DNA from: Rhizobium deserti
GTDB taxonomy: Bacteria; Pseudomonadota; Alphaproteobacteria; Rhizobiales; Rhizobiaceae
Direction of reading: 5' to 3'
NCBI RefSeq assembly: GCF_004358025.1
Contig: NZ_SMTL01000001.1
Span: 372,001-436,000, forward strand
Length of the DNA stretch: 64,000 nt
Shown here: in pieces, positions 9,553-19,127 of the stretch
How positions within the stretch are numbered: position 1 is the first letter of the stretch
How the letters are laid out: each line of letters begins with the position of its first letter
Translations under genes and position numbers: made by a program
Notes under the pieces: generated by a model
Told to the model about the DNA's origin: nothing
The model's input: only the letters and a program-made list of their open reading frames with translations
Database searches by the model: none

Positions 9553-10293
9553 TCAGCCCTTGTTGCCGATCATGTCAAGGAGATTGCGCATCTGAAGAAC
9601 GGTCACGCTGTTCGTCTGATAGCTCGCCGATGGCTGGAAGCCAAAATTGACGGCCTTTTGGTCTACAGCCTCCAGCGGCACACGGCAGGAACTGTGAACC
9701 TCATGGACGCCCGTTTCACTGACAATCCGTTCCACATTAAATATGTTGATGCCGCTGCCCGGCATGATCGACAGGCGATCGGCAGCGAGATCCGCCAGCA
9801 CTTTCAGGGTCCCCAGCCCATCCAGCGCTTTGACTTGAAGCCCTGACGTCAACACGCGCTCGACCCCCAGTTCGATCGCCTGCTCCAGCGCTTGGATCGG
9901 GTCGGGCACGAGATCGAACGCCCGATGCAGGGTAACGCCCATGTCTTTAGCCCGTTCGCTCAGCCGGGTCAGGAGCGGCAGGTCAAGGGTTCCGTCGGCA
10001 CAGCTCGCGCCGATCACAACACCTGCCAACCCGGCTGTGCGAGCGGCATCCACATCCGCCAGCATGGCAGCCTCGTTGTCGCCGTCGTAAACGAAGTTTC
10101 CGGCCCGCGGACGGATCATCGCGTAAACCGGGATGGGCGCCTTGGCTGCCAGTGCCATCAACCCGGCTGGCGGCGTGAGGCCACCGAGATCGAGTGCGGC
10201 ACAAAGTTCGATCCTGTCCGCGCCGCCGGCAATGGCGGCGGCCAGGCCTTCCGGCGAATCGACGCAGACTTCAAGCCGAACCGACATGCTCAA
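9553..10293 (-). CDS. cutC: CutC family protein
   Basis: A 246-residue TIM-barrel protein of the CutC family, historically linked to copper homeostasis though the biochemical role is unsettled. The hallmark N-terminus is LEVCVDSPEGLAAAIAGGADRIELC followed by GGLTPPAG, then YAMIRPRAGNFVY and VTLHRAFDLV, and IMPGSGIN near the C-terminus. Its ATG overlaps the stop of the upstream ROK kinase gene by four bases (ATGA), so the two are coupled. In rhizobia CutC genes often travel with sugar kinases or amino-sugar transporters, which hints at a carbohydrate role here; that is inference. Confidence 0.9.
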   Translation of the reverse strand: MSMSVRLEVCVDSPEGLAAAIAGGADRIELCAALDLGGLTPPAGLMALAAKAPIPVYAMIRPRAGNFVYDGDNEAAMLADVDAARTAGLAGVVIGASCADGTLDLPLLTRLSERAKDMGVTLHRAFDLVPDPIQALEQAIELGVERVLTSGLQVKALDGLGTLKVLADLAADRLSIMPGSGINIFNVERIVSETGVHEVHSSCRVPLEAVDQKAVNFGFQPSASYQTNSVTVLQMRNLLDMIGNKG

Positions 10294-11282
10294 GCTTCCT
10301 TCATTCGGGCAGCCACGTCGTGCCCGAGAACGGCAGCGCCGACCAGTCCCCCATCCTCTTGTCGCAGCGCCGGGGTCACCAGCGGCTGATCTAAACGATG
10401 CAGAACGCGAGCGCGAACCGCCTGATCCAGGGCTGCGATCAGAGGCGTTGCTGATGCAAGCCCACCTCCAACCGGTATCACGGAAGCGCCTGTGACATTT
10501 GCCACCAAGGCAAGTGGATCGGCAATGAGCTCCAGATAAACGGCAACCGTCCGAGACGCCTGCGCCTCACCCTCCTGCCAATCTTGGAGAATGCGATGAC
10601 TTGTCTCATCATTTCCGTGGAGGAAGCGATGAAGCCTCTCGATACCCCGTGCGCCACCGATCGTATCGACGCAGCCGGACCGTCCGCAGCCGCAGGAAAA
10701 GCGGGGTATGTGAAACCTCTCCCCATTAACGTCGACGGTCGTGTTGAGAACAGGGCCGTGACCCCATTCGCCGGTGACACCGCCGACACCGCGCACAAGC
10801 CGCCCGTCGATTGCCAGTCCGCCCCCGATACCGGTGCCCATGATCGCGCAGAAAACTACGGAATGTCCCCTGCCCGCTCCTTCGTTCGCCTCGGCAAGGG
10901 TAAGGCAATCCGCATCGTTCGCTGCCACGACCGGTCGTCCAAGCAGCGCTGAAAGTTCCGTTCCAATTGGCTTTCCGGTGATGCAAGGGATGTTGGCAGA
11001 GGTCGCCACGCCGTCACGCGGGTCGACCAGACCGGCAATGGACAAGCCAAGCGGCGCCGCAGCGTCAGCCGCCCCGGCATGACGGTCGATCAGGGCGGAC
11101 AGCGACGACGCCAGATCCGTCCAGCTCGTGGCCGGGGTTGTAACCCTTTCCAGCGGCACCAAGGCACCCGGTTGCGGTGACACGGCGAACTTCATGAAGG
11201 AGCCCCCTATGTCCACGCAAAACACAGGTGACGCGGTCACACTTCCAGCATTGGCGACCGGCATCGTCCCCATGGTGCTCAT
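10290..11282 (-). CDS. ROK-family sugar kinase
   Basis: A 330-residue kinase of the ROK family, which phosphorylates sugars such as N-acetylglucosamine, glucose or fructose with ATP. Visible motifs are the phosphate-binding DIGGSFMKFAV near residue 25, the catalytic aspartate region AANDADCLTLAE, the glycine-rich MGTGIGGGLAIDG, and the ROK zinc site GEWGHGP...FSCGCGRSGCVDT. No DNA-binding domain precedes the kinase, so it is an enzyme and not a repressor. It is coupled to cutC. N-acetylglucosamine is a reasonable substrate but unproven. The first 15 residues look dispensable and a later start is possible. Confidence 0.87.
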   Translation of the reverse strand: MSTMGTMPVANAGSVTASPVFCVDIGGSFMKFAVSPQPGALVPLERVTTPATSWTDLASSLSALIDRHAGAADAAAPLGLSIAGLVDPRDGVATSANIPCITGKPIGTELSALLGRPVVAANDADCLTLAEANEGAGRGHSVVFCAIMGTGIGGGLAIDGRLVRGVGGVTGEWGHGPVLNTTVDVNGERFHIPRFSCGCGRSGCVDTIGGARGIERLHRFLHGNDETSHRILQDWQEGEAQASRTVAVYLELIADPLALVANVTGASVIPVGGGLASATPLIAALDQAVRARVLHRLDQPLVTPALRQEDGGLVGAAVLGHDVAARMKEA

Positions 11283-12077
11283 CAGCGCCGGGCCAACCGG
11301 CTGCTGAGGCCATTTCCGAAAATGTTGTAGCCAGGTAGCTTGATCATGATAGCAAGTCCTCGAATAGCGAATCCAGAAGTCGAACCCCCGGCAAGTCTGC
11401 TGCGTTCATTGATGCGCCGCAATCTTCAACAGCGAGCCACCCGCTCGCTCTTGCTTGATAGCAAAAGCTCCCGGCGGCGCAATTAGCAGTTCGAAAGCGC
11501 TCGATTTTGATCATGCTCCGGTCGCTTCGCATAAGCCGCAATGGAAAGGTTGGCTCGAACACTGTTCATCGTCTCGTTTTGCAAACGAGCCAAATTCAAG
11601 CGCGCTCAACGTTTCATGCGATAAGATCCACAAGCTGTTATGCCGCAGCGGAAGGCAAGCGACGGCAGTCATGCCATTTCGGCTCATATTGCCCACTCGC
11701 CCAGCCGGCAAGCTTCAGCCGCACGTGTCTCCTTTTGGTTCTGCAGCATGCCAATACCATCGCCCGGTTCGGCTGCCGTGGAATCTCTTCTTTCTTTTCC
11801 CGCCACCGGCGATATGTCGGTGTAGGGAGTGAAGAGCAGGCCAAAAACTCCCCATGGCGGGAGGTTCGGCAGCAAGCAGATGCGAACAGCTGCAATAGTT
11901 GCCCGCTCATCTTCTTGCACAACGGGTGGCGCGGCCAGTCGGCACAACATATCTGTTTATTCTCTCACCACTTCCAGACAACAGTCTGATAATTAAGCAT
12001 ATGGAAGAAATTCCTGTCTGTGCGATCGGCAATTTCGCTGACAATATCGCGCCGAACGCCCATGCAGGAGAATCACC
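11283..12077. other. Gene-poor stretch, about 795 bp, between ROK kinase and binding-protein gene
   Basis: Short open frames exist on both strands, but none has a ribosome site, recognisable domain or convincing codon pattern. The stretch contains the 5' regions of two divergent genes and one clean inverted repeat at 11573-11589. It may be an eroded gene or a long regulatory region. I could not recognise any protein fragment. Confidence 0.4.
11573..11589. repeat. Inverted repeat, possible operator
   Basis: CTCGTTT-TGC-AAACGAG has perfect 7-bp arms around a 3-bp centre. It lies inside the gene-poor stretch, about 290 bases upstream of the ROK kinase. The shape suits a dimeric repressor, but no regulator gene is adjacent. 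Confidence 0.35.
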
Positions 12078-13688
12078 GTGACCCAACGCCTATCGCGCCG
12101 GATCCTTTTGCAGACGGCTGGTGCTCTGGCCGCCTCGGGTTCTTTCGTGAGGTTGGCTCGTGCACAGAATGCCGCCTTCGGTGGTCGGTTGATTGTGGCG
12201 GCGGATTCGGAACCGAAGAACCTCAATCCTGCCATGGTTGCCTCGAACGGCGTCTTCTTTATCGCCAGCAAAGTCATCGAACCGCTTGCCGAAGCATCCT
12301 TCGAGGGGCAGAACGGCCTCGTGCCGCGTCTGGCCCTGAACTGGGAAGGATCGGATGATGGCCGCTCGATCACGTTCAAGCTGCGTGACGGAGTGAAATG
12401 GCACGACGGAGAGCCGTTCACCTCGCAGGATGTCGCCTTCTCTGCTCTCAAGATCTGGAAGCCGCTGCAGAATCTCGGACGTCTTGTGTTCGCCAATCTT
12501 GAAGCGGTCGATACGCCGGATCCCACCACGGCCATCTTCCGGTTTTCGAAGCCGACGCCACTGCAGTTGATCCGCAATGCGCTCCCCGTCGTCAGCAGCG
12601 TCGTTCCCAAGCACGTTTATGACGGCACGGATGTTGCGAGCAATCCCGCCAATCTGCATCCCATTGGCACAGGACCATTCAAGTTTGCCGAATACAAACC
12701 GGGTGAATATTACAGGCTGACAAAGAACTCCGTATACTGGGAGAAGGACAGGCCGAAGCTCGATGAAATAATATTCCGCATTCTCGCCGATCGTGCGGCG
12801 GCCGGTGCTGCGCTTGAAGCCGAAGAAATTCAACTCGCGGCCTTCTCGGCCATCCCTCTCGGCGAGCTTGACCGGATGTCGAAGCTGCCCGGTATCAAGG
12901 TTATCTCCAGAGGCTATGAGGGGCTCACTTACCAGCTTGTAGTCGAGATCAACCACCGCCGAAAGGAACTGGCGGATGTGCGGGTACGCCGGGCAATTGC
13001 GCATGCGATCAACAAGCAGTTCGTGGTCGACACGATCTTTCTAGGCTACGCCGCCGCATCCACCGGTCCTGTCCCCAGACATGCTGCTGAATTCTACGAA
13101 GCAGATGTGCCGACTTACGCATTCAACACGGCCAGAGCTAACGCCTTGCTGGACGAAGCCGGCTATCCCCTAGGTGCCGACGGCACCCGGTTTTCGCTGA
13201 AGCTCCGCCCGGCACCGTATTTCAACGAGACAAAGCAGTTCGGCTATTACCTGAGACGGGCACTTGCGGCGGTCGGAATTGACGTCCAACTGGTCAATGC
13301 CGATGTCGCTGCTCATCAAAAGGCCGTCTACACCGATCATGATTTCGATCTTGCCGTCGGCCCCCCAGTCTTTCGCAGCGACCCAGCTATTTCGACGACC
13401 ATCCTCGTCCAGTCGGGCATCCCGGCTGGCGTCCCCTTTTCCAACCAGGGCAGCTATAAGAACGATGAGCTGGACGGCATTATTGCCAAAGCTGCCGAGA
13501 CCGTGGACGCCACGGCACGCACGCAGCTTTACAAGCAGTTCCAGAAGATCGTCGCGACTGACCTGCCGATGATCAACGTGGCGGAATGGGGTTTCATTAC
13601 CGTGGCACGCGAGACCGTGCTGAATGTGTCCAACAATCCCCGCTGGGCCGTGTCGAATTGGGCGGATACGGAATTACGATCGTCCTAG
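12078..13688 (+). CDS. Peptide/opine-type ABC transporter substrate-binding protein (SBP family 5), orphan
   Basis: A 536-residue periplasmic binding protein of family 5 (dipeptide, oligopeptide or opine class). It starts with GTG, preceded by AGGAGAATCACC. The N-terminus LSRRILLQTAGALAASGSF looks like a twin-arginine signal. The mature part follows the family order, with LNPAMVASNGVFFIASKVIEPL and FKLRDGVKWHDGEPFTSQDV. No permease or ATPase genes flank it, so it must share a transporter encoded elsewhere. Its stop lies four bases from the stop of the convergent fusion gene. Confidence 0.88.
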   Translation: MTQRLSRRILLQTAGALAASGSFVRLARAQNAAFGGRLIVAADSEPKNLNPAMVASNGVFFIASKVIEPLAEASFEGQNGLVPRLALNWEGSDDGRSITFKLRDGVKWHDGEPFTSQDVAFSALKIWKPLQNLGRLVFANLEAVDTPDPTTAIFRFSKPTPLQLIRNALPVVSSVVPKHVYDGTDVASNPANLHPIGTGPFKFAEYKPGEYYRLTKNSVYWEKDRPKLDEIIFRILADRAAAGAALEAEEIQLAAFSAIPLGELDRMSKLPGIKVISRGYEGLTYQLVVEINHRRKELADVRVRRAIAHAINKQFVVDTIFLGYAAASTGPVPRHAAEFYEADVPTYAFNTARANALLDEAGYPLGADGTRFSLKLRPAPYFNETKQFGYYLRRALAAVGIDVQLVNADVAAHQKAVYTDHDFDLAVGPPVFRSDPAISTTILVQSGIPAGVPFSNQGSYKNDELDGIIAKAAETVDATARTQLYKQFQKIVATDLPMINVAEWGFITVARETVLNVSNNPRWAVSNWADTELRSS

Positions 13689-13692
13689 CGTC

Positions 13693-15243
13693 TCACGAGC
13701 CCATCAGCCAGTCGATGATGATCTCCTGGTCCGCTGGCACCAGCGCATGCCCGGCTTCGATCTTCCTTACCGTCACCTCTGCTCCAGAGGAGAGAAGCCG
13801 GTGCTCCAATTCTGTTGCATAGGATGCATAAAGGTCGTCGCTGCCGCTGACGGACAGGATCTTCGTGCCAGAGAGATCCGGTTGCGGATGATCTTCGAGC
13901 ACATTCATCGGCCGCAACAAGACCGCCTTTTGGATGACGCCGGGATGCAGTTGCATGACGGCACCGAGCATGTTGGCGCCATTGGAATTGCCGAGAAATA
14001 TCGTCCGCTCCGGATCGACTCCATAGGCCGACACCAAGTCAGCGGCGAAGGCGGCAAAGGCACGTGCTTCTGCCGCGATATCCTGCTGATCAAAATTCAT
14101 CATGCTGAACCGGCGGAAGAAGCGGGCCACCCCCTCCTCGGTAGAGCGCCCCCGCACGCCGATAAGCATGGCATTCGGCGCAACCTTGCGCGCAAGCGGC
14201 AAAAGGTCCGCCTCGCTGCCGCCCGAGCCATGCAGCAGGACCAGCGTCGATCCGTCCGGCTCGTCCGCCACATGGATACGGTGCACGAAGTCGAGATCGC
14301 GATAGGTGGTTCGCTCTTCACCAGGGAGCCCGAACTGCGGCAGCATCACCTTCAGATCCTCATGATCCGCTTTGAAATGTTGCGGAATGAAAAGCTGACT
14401 GCCCAGTTTTTCAAGCGGCTCGTCGAGTGCAAATCCAGGCCCGTCGGAAGCGAGCTCGATCAGCGAGCCTCCGGGTTCGCGGACATAAAGAGAGTAGAAG
14501 TAATGCCTGTCATGCACATTCATTTCGCCGGCGACATCTGCCTGCAGGTTCGCATGGACGCTATCGACCTGAGCTTGGTCGGTCGCCCGGAATGCGATGT
14601 GGTCGATAGTCCCGGTACCTGGCGCTGCGGTCCAGAAACCGGTCGCGTCTCGGACATCGATGACATCGCCGGCTTCGGATAGAAGACGCTGGATATTGCC
14701 GGCCTGAGGACCGAAAGAAAGGCCCAAGTGGCGGATAAGAAAGTCCGCCGTCTCATGCGCCTTTTCCGAAAGGACGGTGGCGCCATGCAGCCTGCGGATC
14801 GCGTCGCCCTCGCCAATGCCGCCACCGCTCCACCAGACAAAAGGTCCTTTATCCTCGACACCGACCAGTTTGACGATGATGCCGTCGGGATCCGTCAGCC
14901 GGAGCACGGGCTCACCGAATTCCTGAGCCGGGCCGCTTGTCTTCACGTTGAACTGCAGGGCGCGTGTCAGCCAGAAGCCGATTGCCTCTGGCGCGATGGC
15001 AAAGCCGATCTCGCTTGGCGCGCCATGTCCGACCCGCCCAAGCGAGCCGTCTTCCCAGGCAAGAAAGGTGATCAATGACCCCGGTGTCGCCGCTCCGTCG
15101 CCATAGAAGAGGTGGAGCTGCCGGGCGTCCTCGAAGCCTGCCGTCCTCTTGACAAGGCGCAAGCCAAGAAAACCGACATAAAAGTCGACATTGGCCTGGA
15201 TCTTGCGGGTAATTGCGGTGATGTGATGCAGGCCAGACGTCAT
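13693..15243 (-). CDS. Fusion of ring-cleaving VOC dioxygenase and MhqD-like esterase
   Basis: A 516-residue two-part protein. Residues about 1-300 form paired VOC modules of the MhqO/MhqA hydroquinone-dioxygenase type (LHHITAITRKIQANVDFYVGFLGLRLVKRT..., with TIDHIAFRA opening the second half). Metal-ligand positions are the His of HHITAI, the His of IDHIAF and the Glu of GGSLIELA. Residues about 305-515 form an alpha/beta-hydrolase of the phospholipase/carboxylesterase type with LLHGSGGSE, nucleophile elbow GNSNGAN, SGSDDLY for the acid, and AGHALV for the histidine. In Bacillus these two activities are separate proteins (MhqO and MhqD) of the quinone stress response. The start at 15243 is preferred over 15291 because the family begins with MTSGLHH and GTGAG lies upstream. 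It probably detoxifies quinones or hydroquinones. Confidence 0.85.
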   Translation of the reverse strand: MTSGLHHITAITRKIQANVDFYVGFLGLRLVKRTAGFEDARQLHLFYGDGAATPGSLITFLAWEDGSLGRVGHGAPSEIGFAIAPEAIGFWLTRALQFNVKTSGPAQEFGEPVLRLTDPDGIIVKLVGVEDKGPFVWWSGGGIGEGDAIRRLHGATVLSEKAHETADFLIRHLGLSFGPQAGNIQRLLSEAGDVIDVRDATGFWTAAPGTGTIDHIAFRATDQAQVDSVHANLQADVAGEMNVHDRHYFYSLYVREPGGSLIELASDGPGFALDEPLEKLGSQLFIPQHFKADHEDLKVMLPQFGLPGEERTTYRDLDFVHRIHVADEPDGSTLVLLHGSGGSEADLLPLARKVAPNAMLIGVRGRSTEEGVARFFRRFSMMNFDQQDIAAEARAFAAFAADLVSAYGVDPERTIFLGNSNGANMLGAVMQLHPGVIQKAVLLRPMNVLEDHPQPDLSGTKILSVSGSDDLYASYATELEHRLLSSGAEVTVRKIEAGHALVPADQEIIIDWLMGS

Positions 15244-15307
15244 GATACTCACTTTTGATTGAGGCTGGCGCTTACGCCAAGCCGACGACAATGCCTCAAG
15301 ATCGACG

Positions 15308-16456
15308 CTATCGCGCCTCGAGCGAGATCATCAGGTTTGCCAGAAGCGCAGTGCGCGGCGCCAGACTGCTGACATAGATATGCTCCTGAAACGTATGCGG
15401 GCCGGCGCCATCGGCCCCAAGCCCGTCTAGGGTCGGCACGCCAAGGGCTGCCGTGAAATTGCCGTCCGACCCACCCCCTGTGCTCATGCCCTCAAGGGCG
15501 ATGCCCAGATCGGCAGCAATGCCCGCTGCCACCTCGAAAAGTCGCATGCCTTCTTCAGACTGAGCGAAAGGCGGCCTGTTCATCTTGCCGCTGATGTCAA
15601 AGCTGATATCGGGGTCAACCGGCCGCATTGCTTCGATCTTTGCCGTTATCTCTTCGGCCGTGGCTGCATCCGGCACCCGGACATCCACCTGCATACGACA
15701 TTCTGCAGGCACCGTATTGCGTCCCGTTCCGCCCTGTATTGTTCCGACTGTCACCGTGATGCCGCGATCCGCATCGTTCAGCGCCTCGAGTTCAAGCACC
15801 AGTCGGGCCGCAGCGCGGATGGCGCTCCGTCCGTCTTGTGGCCGTGCCCCCGCATGAGCGGCACGGCCATGAACGACGATGTCATACATGGCGACGCCCT
15901 TTCGGGACGTCACAACCTTGCCCCCATCCCGCGCCGGCTCAACGACTAAGGCGTAGCCGGCATTCTTGGCGAGTTCCTCCATGAAGGCCCGCGAGGACAG
16001 GCTGCCCATTTCCTCGTCTGGAACGAAGACTAGATCGACCGGCATCCGTGTTCCTCGTGCCACCGCCAGCTTCATCGCCTCCAGCGCCATCAGCGCGCCC
16101 GATTTCATGTCGTAAATCCCTGGGCCATAGAAGCGGTCACCCTCCTGGCGGAGCCGAAGCTGCTCGCCGATCACGCCGACTGCATGCACAGTGTCCAGAT
16201 GAGCGAGGATCAGCACACTCTTCTCGTTGCTGCCCGCTGGCCTTGGCGAACGGACTGCGAGAATATCGCCGAAACCCAGCGTGCCCGGCAGCCGTTCGAT
16301 GTCGAACCCGGCTTGTTTGGCAATCTCCTCCACCCGATCCGCAAGACGGTTGACGGCCTCAACATCGCGCGAAGGCGTTTCTATTTCCACCCATCGGCAC
16401 AGTTCTTGAAGCAGCGCTTGATCGTCGATATCGGCAGCGGAAACAGATAGGCTCAT
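15308..16456 (-). CDS. M20-family metallopeptidase, glutamate carboxypeptidase type
   Basis: A 382-residue zinc-dependent amidohydrolase. The first metal motif is LAHLDTVHAVG; the bridging aspartate is in GPGIYDMKSG, and the catalytic Glu pair is in VPDEEMGS. The lid domain begins near GVAMYDIVVHGRAAHAGARP and the last histidine is in GPHTFQEHIY. This is the carboxypeptidase G2/ArgE-DapE-like group that removes C-terminal glutamate or N-acyl groups. No signal peptide is seen. It lies 64 bases upstream of the fusion gene and about 60 bases downstream of the DUF922 gene on the same strand, so the three could be cotranscribed. Confidence 0.88.
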   Translation of the reverse strand: MSLSVSAADIDDQALLQELCRWVEIETPSRDVEAVNRLADRVEEIAKQAGFDIERLPGTLGFGDILAVRSPRPAGSNEKSVLILAHLDTVHAVGVIGEQLRLRQEGDRFYGPGIYDMKSGALMALEAMKLAVARGTRMPVDLVFVPDEEMGSLSSRAFMEELAKNAGYALVVEPARDGGKVVTSRKGVAMYDIVVHGRAAHAGARPQDGRSAIRAAARLVLELEALNDADRGITVTVGTIQGGTGRNTVPAECRMQVDVRVPDAATAEEITAKIEAMRPVDPDISFDISGKMNRPPFAQSEEGMRLFEVAAGIAADLGIALEGMSTGGGSDGNFTAALGVPTLDGLGADGAGPHTFQEHIYVSSLAPRTALLANLMISLEAR

Positions 16457-16516
16457 TATATACGTGGCTTCAATTGGATAAGGAAAACAGCGTCGAGAGC
16501 GGCTTGGAAACCCGGA

Positions 16517-17122
16517 TCAACGTTCGTTCACCAGGTTGAGTATCAACTGGTGGACATTGCCACCCTCCCCCAGTTCGACCTTGTCGAAGTCCTGGCTGGC
16601 ACGCTGACGCGCCCGCGATATTTCCCCGAGCTTCAAAGTCAGATCGGCGCGGATCTTCGTGCACTTCGGATCCGAGGCAGCCGTCAGTCCGACGCTCACC
16701 CTCTCGATCTCCGCGACCATGGCTTTGATCTGCTCTCCATGAACCAGTTCGTGGCGCCGCACCCCATCAACAAAGGTCGCCCACTTCTTCTGGAGCTCGG
16801 GTGGCAAAGGCGAGGCAGGCTTTGGAAGCAAGTAGGTGATTGTCAGCTTTGGACGAGCGGAGACGAGTTTGCATGAACCATCGGGCTGTGGATCATATTT
16901 GCGCGACCAGGTCAGCCGGAAATCCGTATGAGCAATGGCACGCACATGCTGTCCCGCCTTTGGCCCTCTTTCACCGATCGAAGAATAAAGCTCTATCCCC
17001 GAACTGCCTGCAATCGGATAGGTCTTGGTTTCCTCATGAGCCTTCCACTGCTGTGCCTGCACGGGAGCAGATAGCCATGTCAGCAGAGCCAGCAAAAGAG
17101 CGAATTTCAGTTTTCTCGTCAC
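16517..17122 (-). CDS. Secreted DUF922 protein, putative metallopeptidase
   Basis: A 201-residue exported protein. The N-terminus RKLKFALLLALLTWLSAPVQAQ is a good Sec signal peptide with cleavage after AQA. The rest matches DUF922, a family annotated as predicted zinc-dependent proteases, and the HExxH-like core is visible as RRHELVHGEQ. The GTG at 17122 has CAGGA seven bases upstream and places the signal peptide at the extreme N-terminus; an ATG at 17173 would add 17 residues. Substrate and role are unknown. Confidence 0.75.
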   Translation of the reverse strand: MTRKLKFALLLALLTWLSAPVQAQQWKAHEETKTYPIAGSSGIELYSSIGERGPKAGQHVRAIAHTDFRLTWSRKYDPQPDGSCKLVSARPKLTITYLLPKPASPLPPELQKKWATFVDGVRRHELVHGEQIKAMVAEIERVSVGLTAASDPKCTKIRADLTLKLGEISRARQRASQDFDKVELGEGGNVHQLILNLVNER

Positions 17123-17391
17123 CGGCAATCCTGATTTTCCACGCACGCCGCGGGACACTAGTGACAAGCTCACCAGCTTTCAACCAATGTGATGCGCCGC
17201 CAGCCGCTTATTCATGCTGCCCTGAAGCTCGGGCAACGTCTGTTCGGCAAATGCGCTAGGAGAAACTTGTTGGTGACAGCAGCGAGCAGTTATCATACAT
17301 GTTGGCGCTATAGGCTTGGTCAATATGGCCATGGCTGAACAGGTTACCGCAGGATGAATCGGCTTGAAACGGTCCTGACAGGGAGAAGCAG

Positions 17392-18138
17392 ATGAGCGCC
17401 GAGGGCAGGCTCGAAACGACCAAGCCGGCAGGCACGCTGGTCTCGCAGCTGAGCGAAACGCTGAGGCAAGCCATCGCCAAAGGCGACCATCCTCCGGGGT
17501 CTCGTCTACCAAGCGAGGCACAATTGACCGCCGCCCATGGCGTCAGCCGAACCGTGGTTCGTGAAGCCATCGCCGCCCTGCGCGCCGACCGGCTGGTGGA
17601 AGCGCGCCAGGGAGCCGGCGTTTTCGTGCTCGACACTGCGAGCGCCTCTAAGCCCGTCATGCTGTCGATGAACAACATCGACCTAGCTCGGGTTTCTTCG
17701 ATGATTGAGCTTCTTGAGCTGAGAGCCGCCGTGGAAGTGGAAGCTGCAGGCCTAGCTGCCTTACGCCGCTCGCCCGCGCAGGAAGAGGCGATTTTCGATC
17801 GACATTATGCCGTACGGGCCGGAATCGAGGCGGCGCAACCGACCAGCGAGGCTGACTTCGCGCTTCATTTGTCCATCGCCGAGGCTACGAATAACCCTCG
17901 GTTTAGAGAATTTTTGACAATGATCGGCAAGAGCCTCATCCCTCGCGCCGCCTTGCGCCCCGATGATTCCGAACCGGATCAAGCCGCTTATATCAAGCTG
18001 CTGGACGAGGAGCACAATGCCATTGTCGTTGCCATTTCCGAAGGTGACGAGGATGGCGCGCGGCAGGCCATGCGGCGCCACTTGCGCGGCGCACAGCTGC
18101 GCTACCGCAGCCTTTTGCGCGACATCAGAAATCTGTAA
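17392..18138 (+). CDS. GntR-family regulator, FadR/FCD subgroup
   Basis: A 248-residue repressor-type protein. The winged helix (about 15-80) contains PGSRLPSEAQLTAAHGVSRTVVREAIAALRADRLVEARQGAGVFV. The all-helical FCD ligand domain (about 95-235) has the metal/ligand residues expected in this subgroup (LRAAVEVEAAG, DFALHLSIAEATNN, LLDEEHNAIVVAI). GGGAGAAGCAG precedes the ATG. It stands directly upstream of kdgD-gci-gli and the TRAP genes, so it is the probable regulator of galacturonate/galactarate use; an inverted repeat right after its stop codon is a candidate operator. Confidence 0.9.
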   Translation: MSAEGRLETTKPAGTLVSQLSETLRQAIAKGDHPPGSRLPSEAQLTAAHGVSRTVVREAIAALRADRLVEARQGAGVFVLDTASASKPVMLSMNNIDLARVSSMIELLELRAAVEVEAAGLAALRRSPAQEEAIFDRHYAVRAGIEAAQPTSEADFALHLSIAEATNNPRFREFLTMIGKSLIPRAALRPDDSEPDQAAYIKLLDEEHNAIVVAISEGDEDGARQAMRRHLRGAQLRYRSLLRDIRNL

Positions 18139-18185
18139 TATGAGTTATTGACTCATATGCAGCACACCTGTACGACAATTTTGTC
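18138..18185 (+). promoter_or_regulatory. Probable promoter and operators of the kdgD-gci-gli-TRAP operon
   Basis: ATATGAGT-N5-ACTCATAT (18138-18158) is a perfect inverted repeat with 8-bp arms. It overlaps a -35 candidate TTGACT (18148-18153), followed after 17 bases by TACGAC (18171-18176). A second inverted repeat, GACAA-TT-TTGTC, covers 18174-18185. A repressor bound at either would block transcription. The adjacent GntR protein is the obvious candidate. Confidence 0.55.
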
Positions 18186-18201
18186 TGGAGGAGACATCTA
18201 G

Positions 18202-19122
<921 letters not shown>

Positions 19123-19127
19123 CCACG

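Noticed and set aside
11344..11950. Several short minus-strand and plus-strand frames in the gene-poor stretch
   Set aside because: None has a ribosome site, a recognisable domain or codon use like the neighbours.
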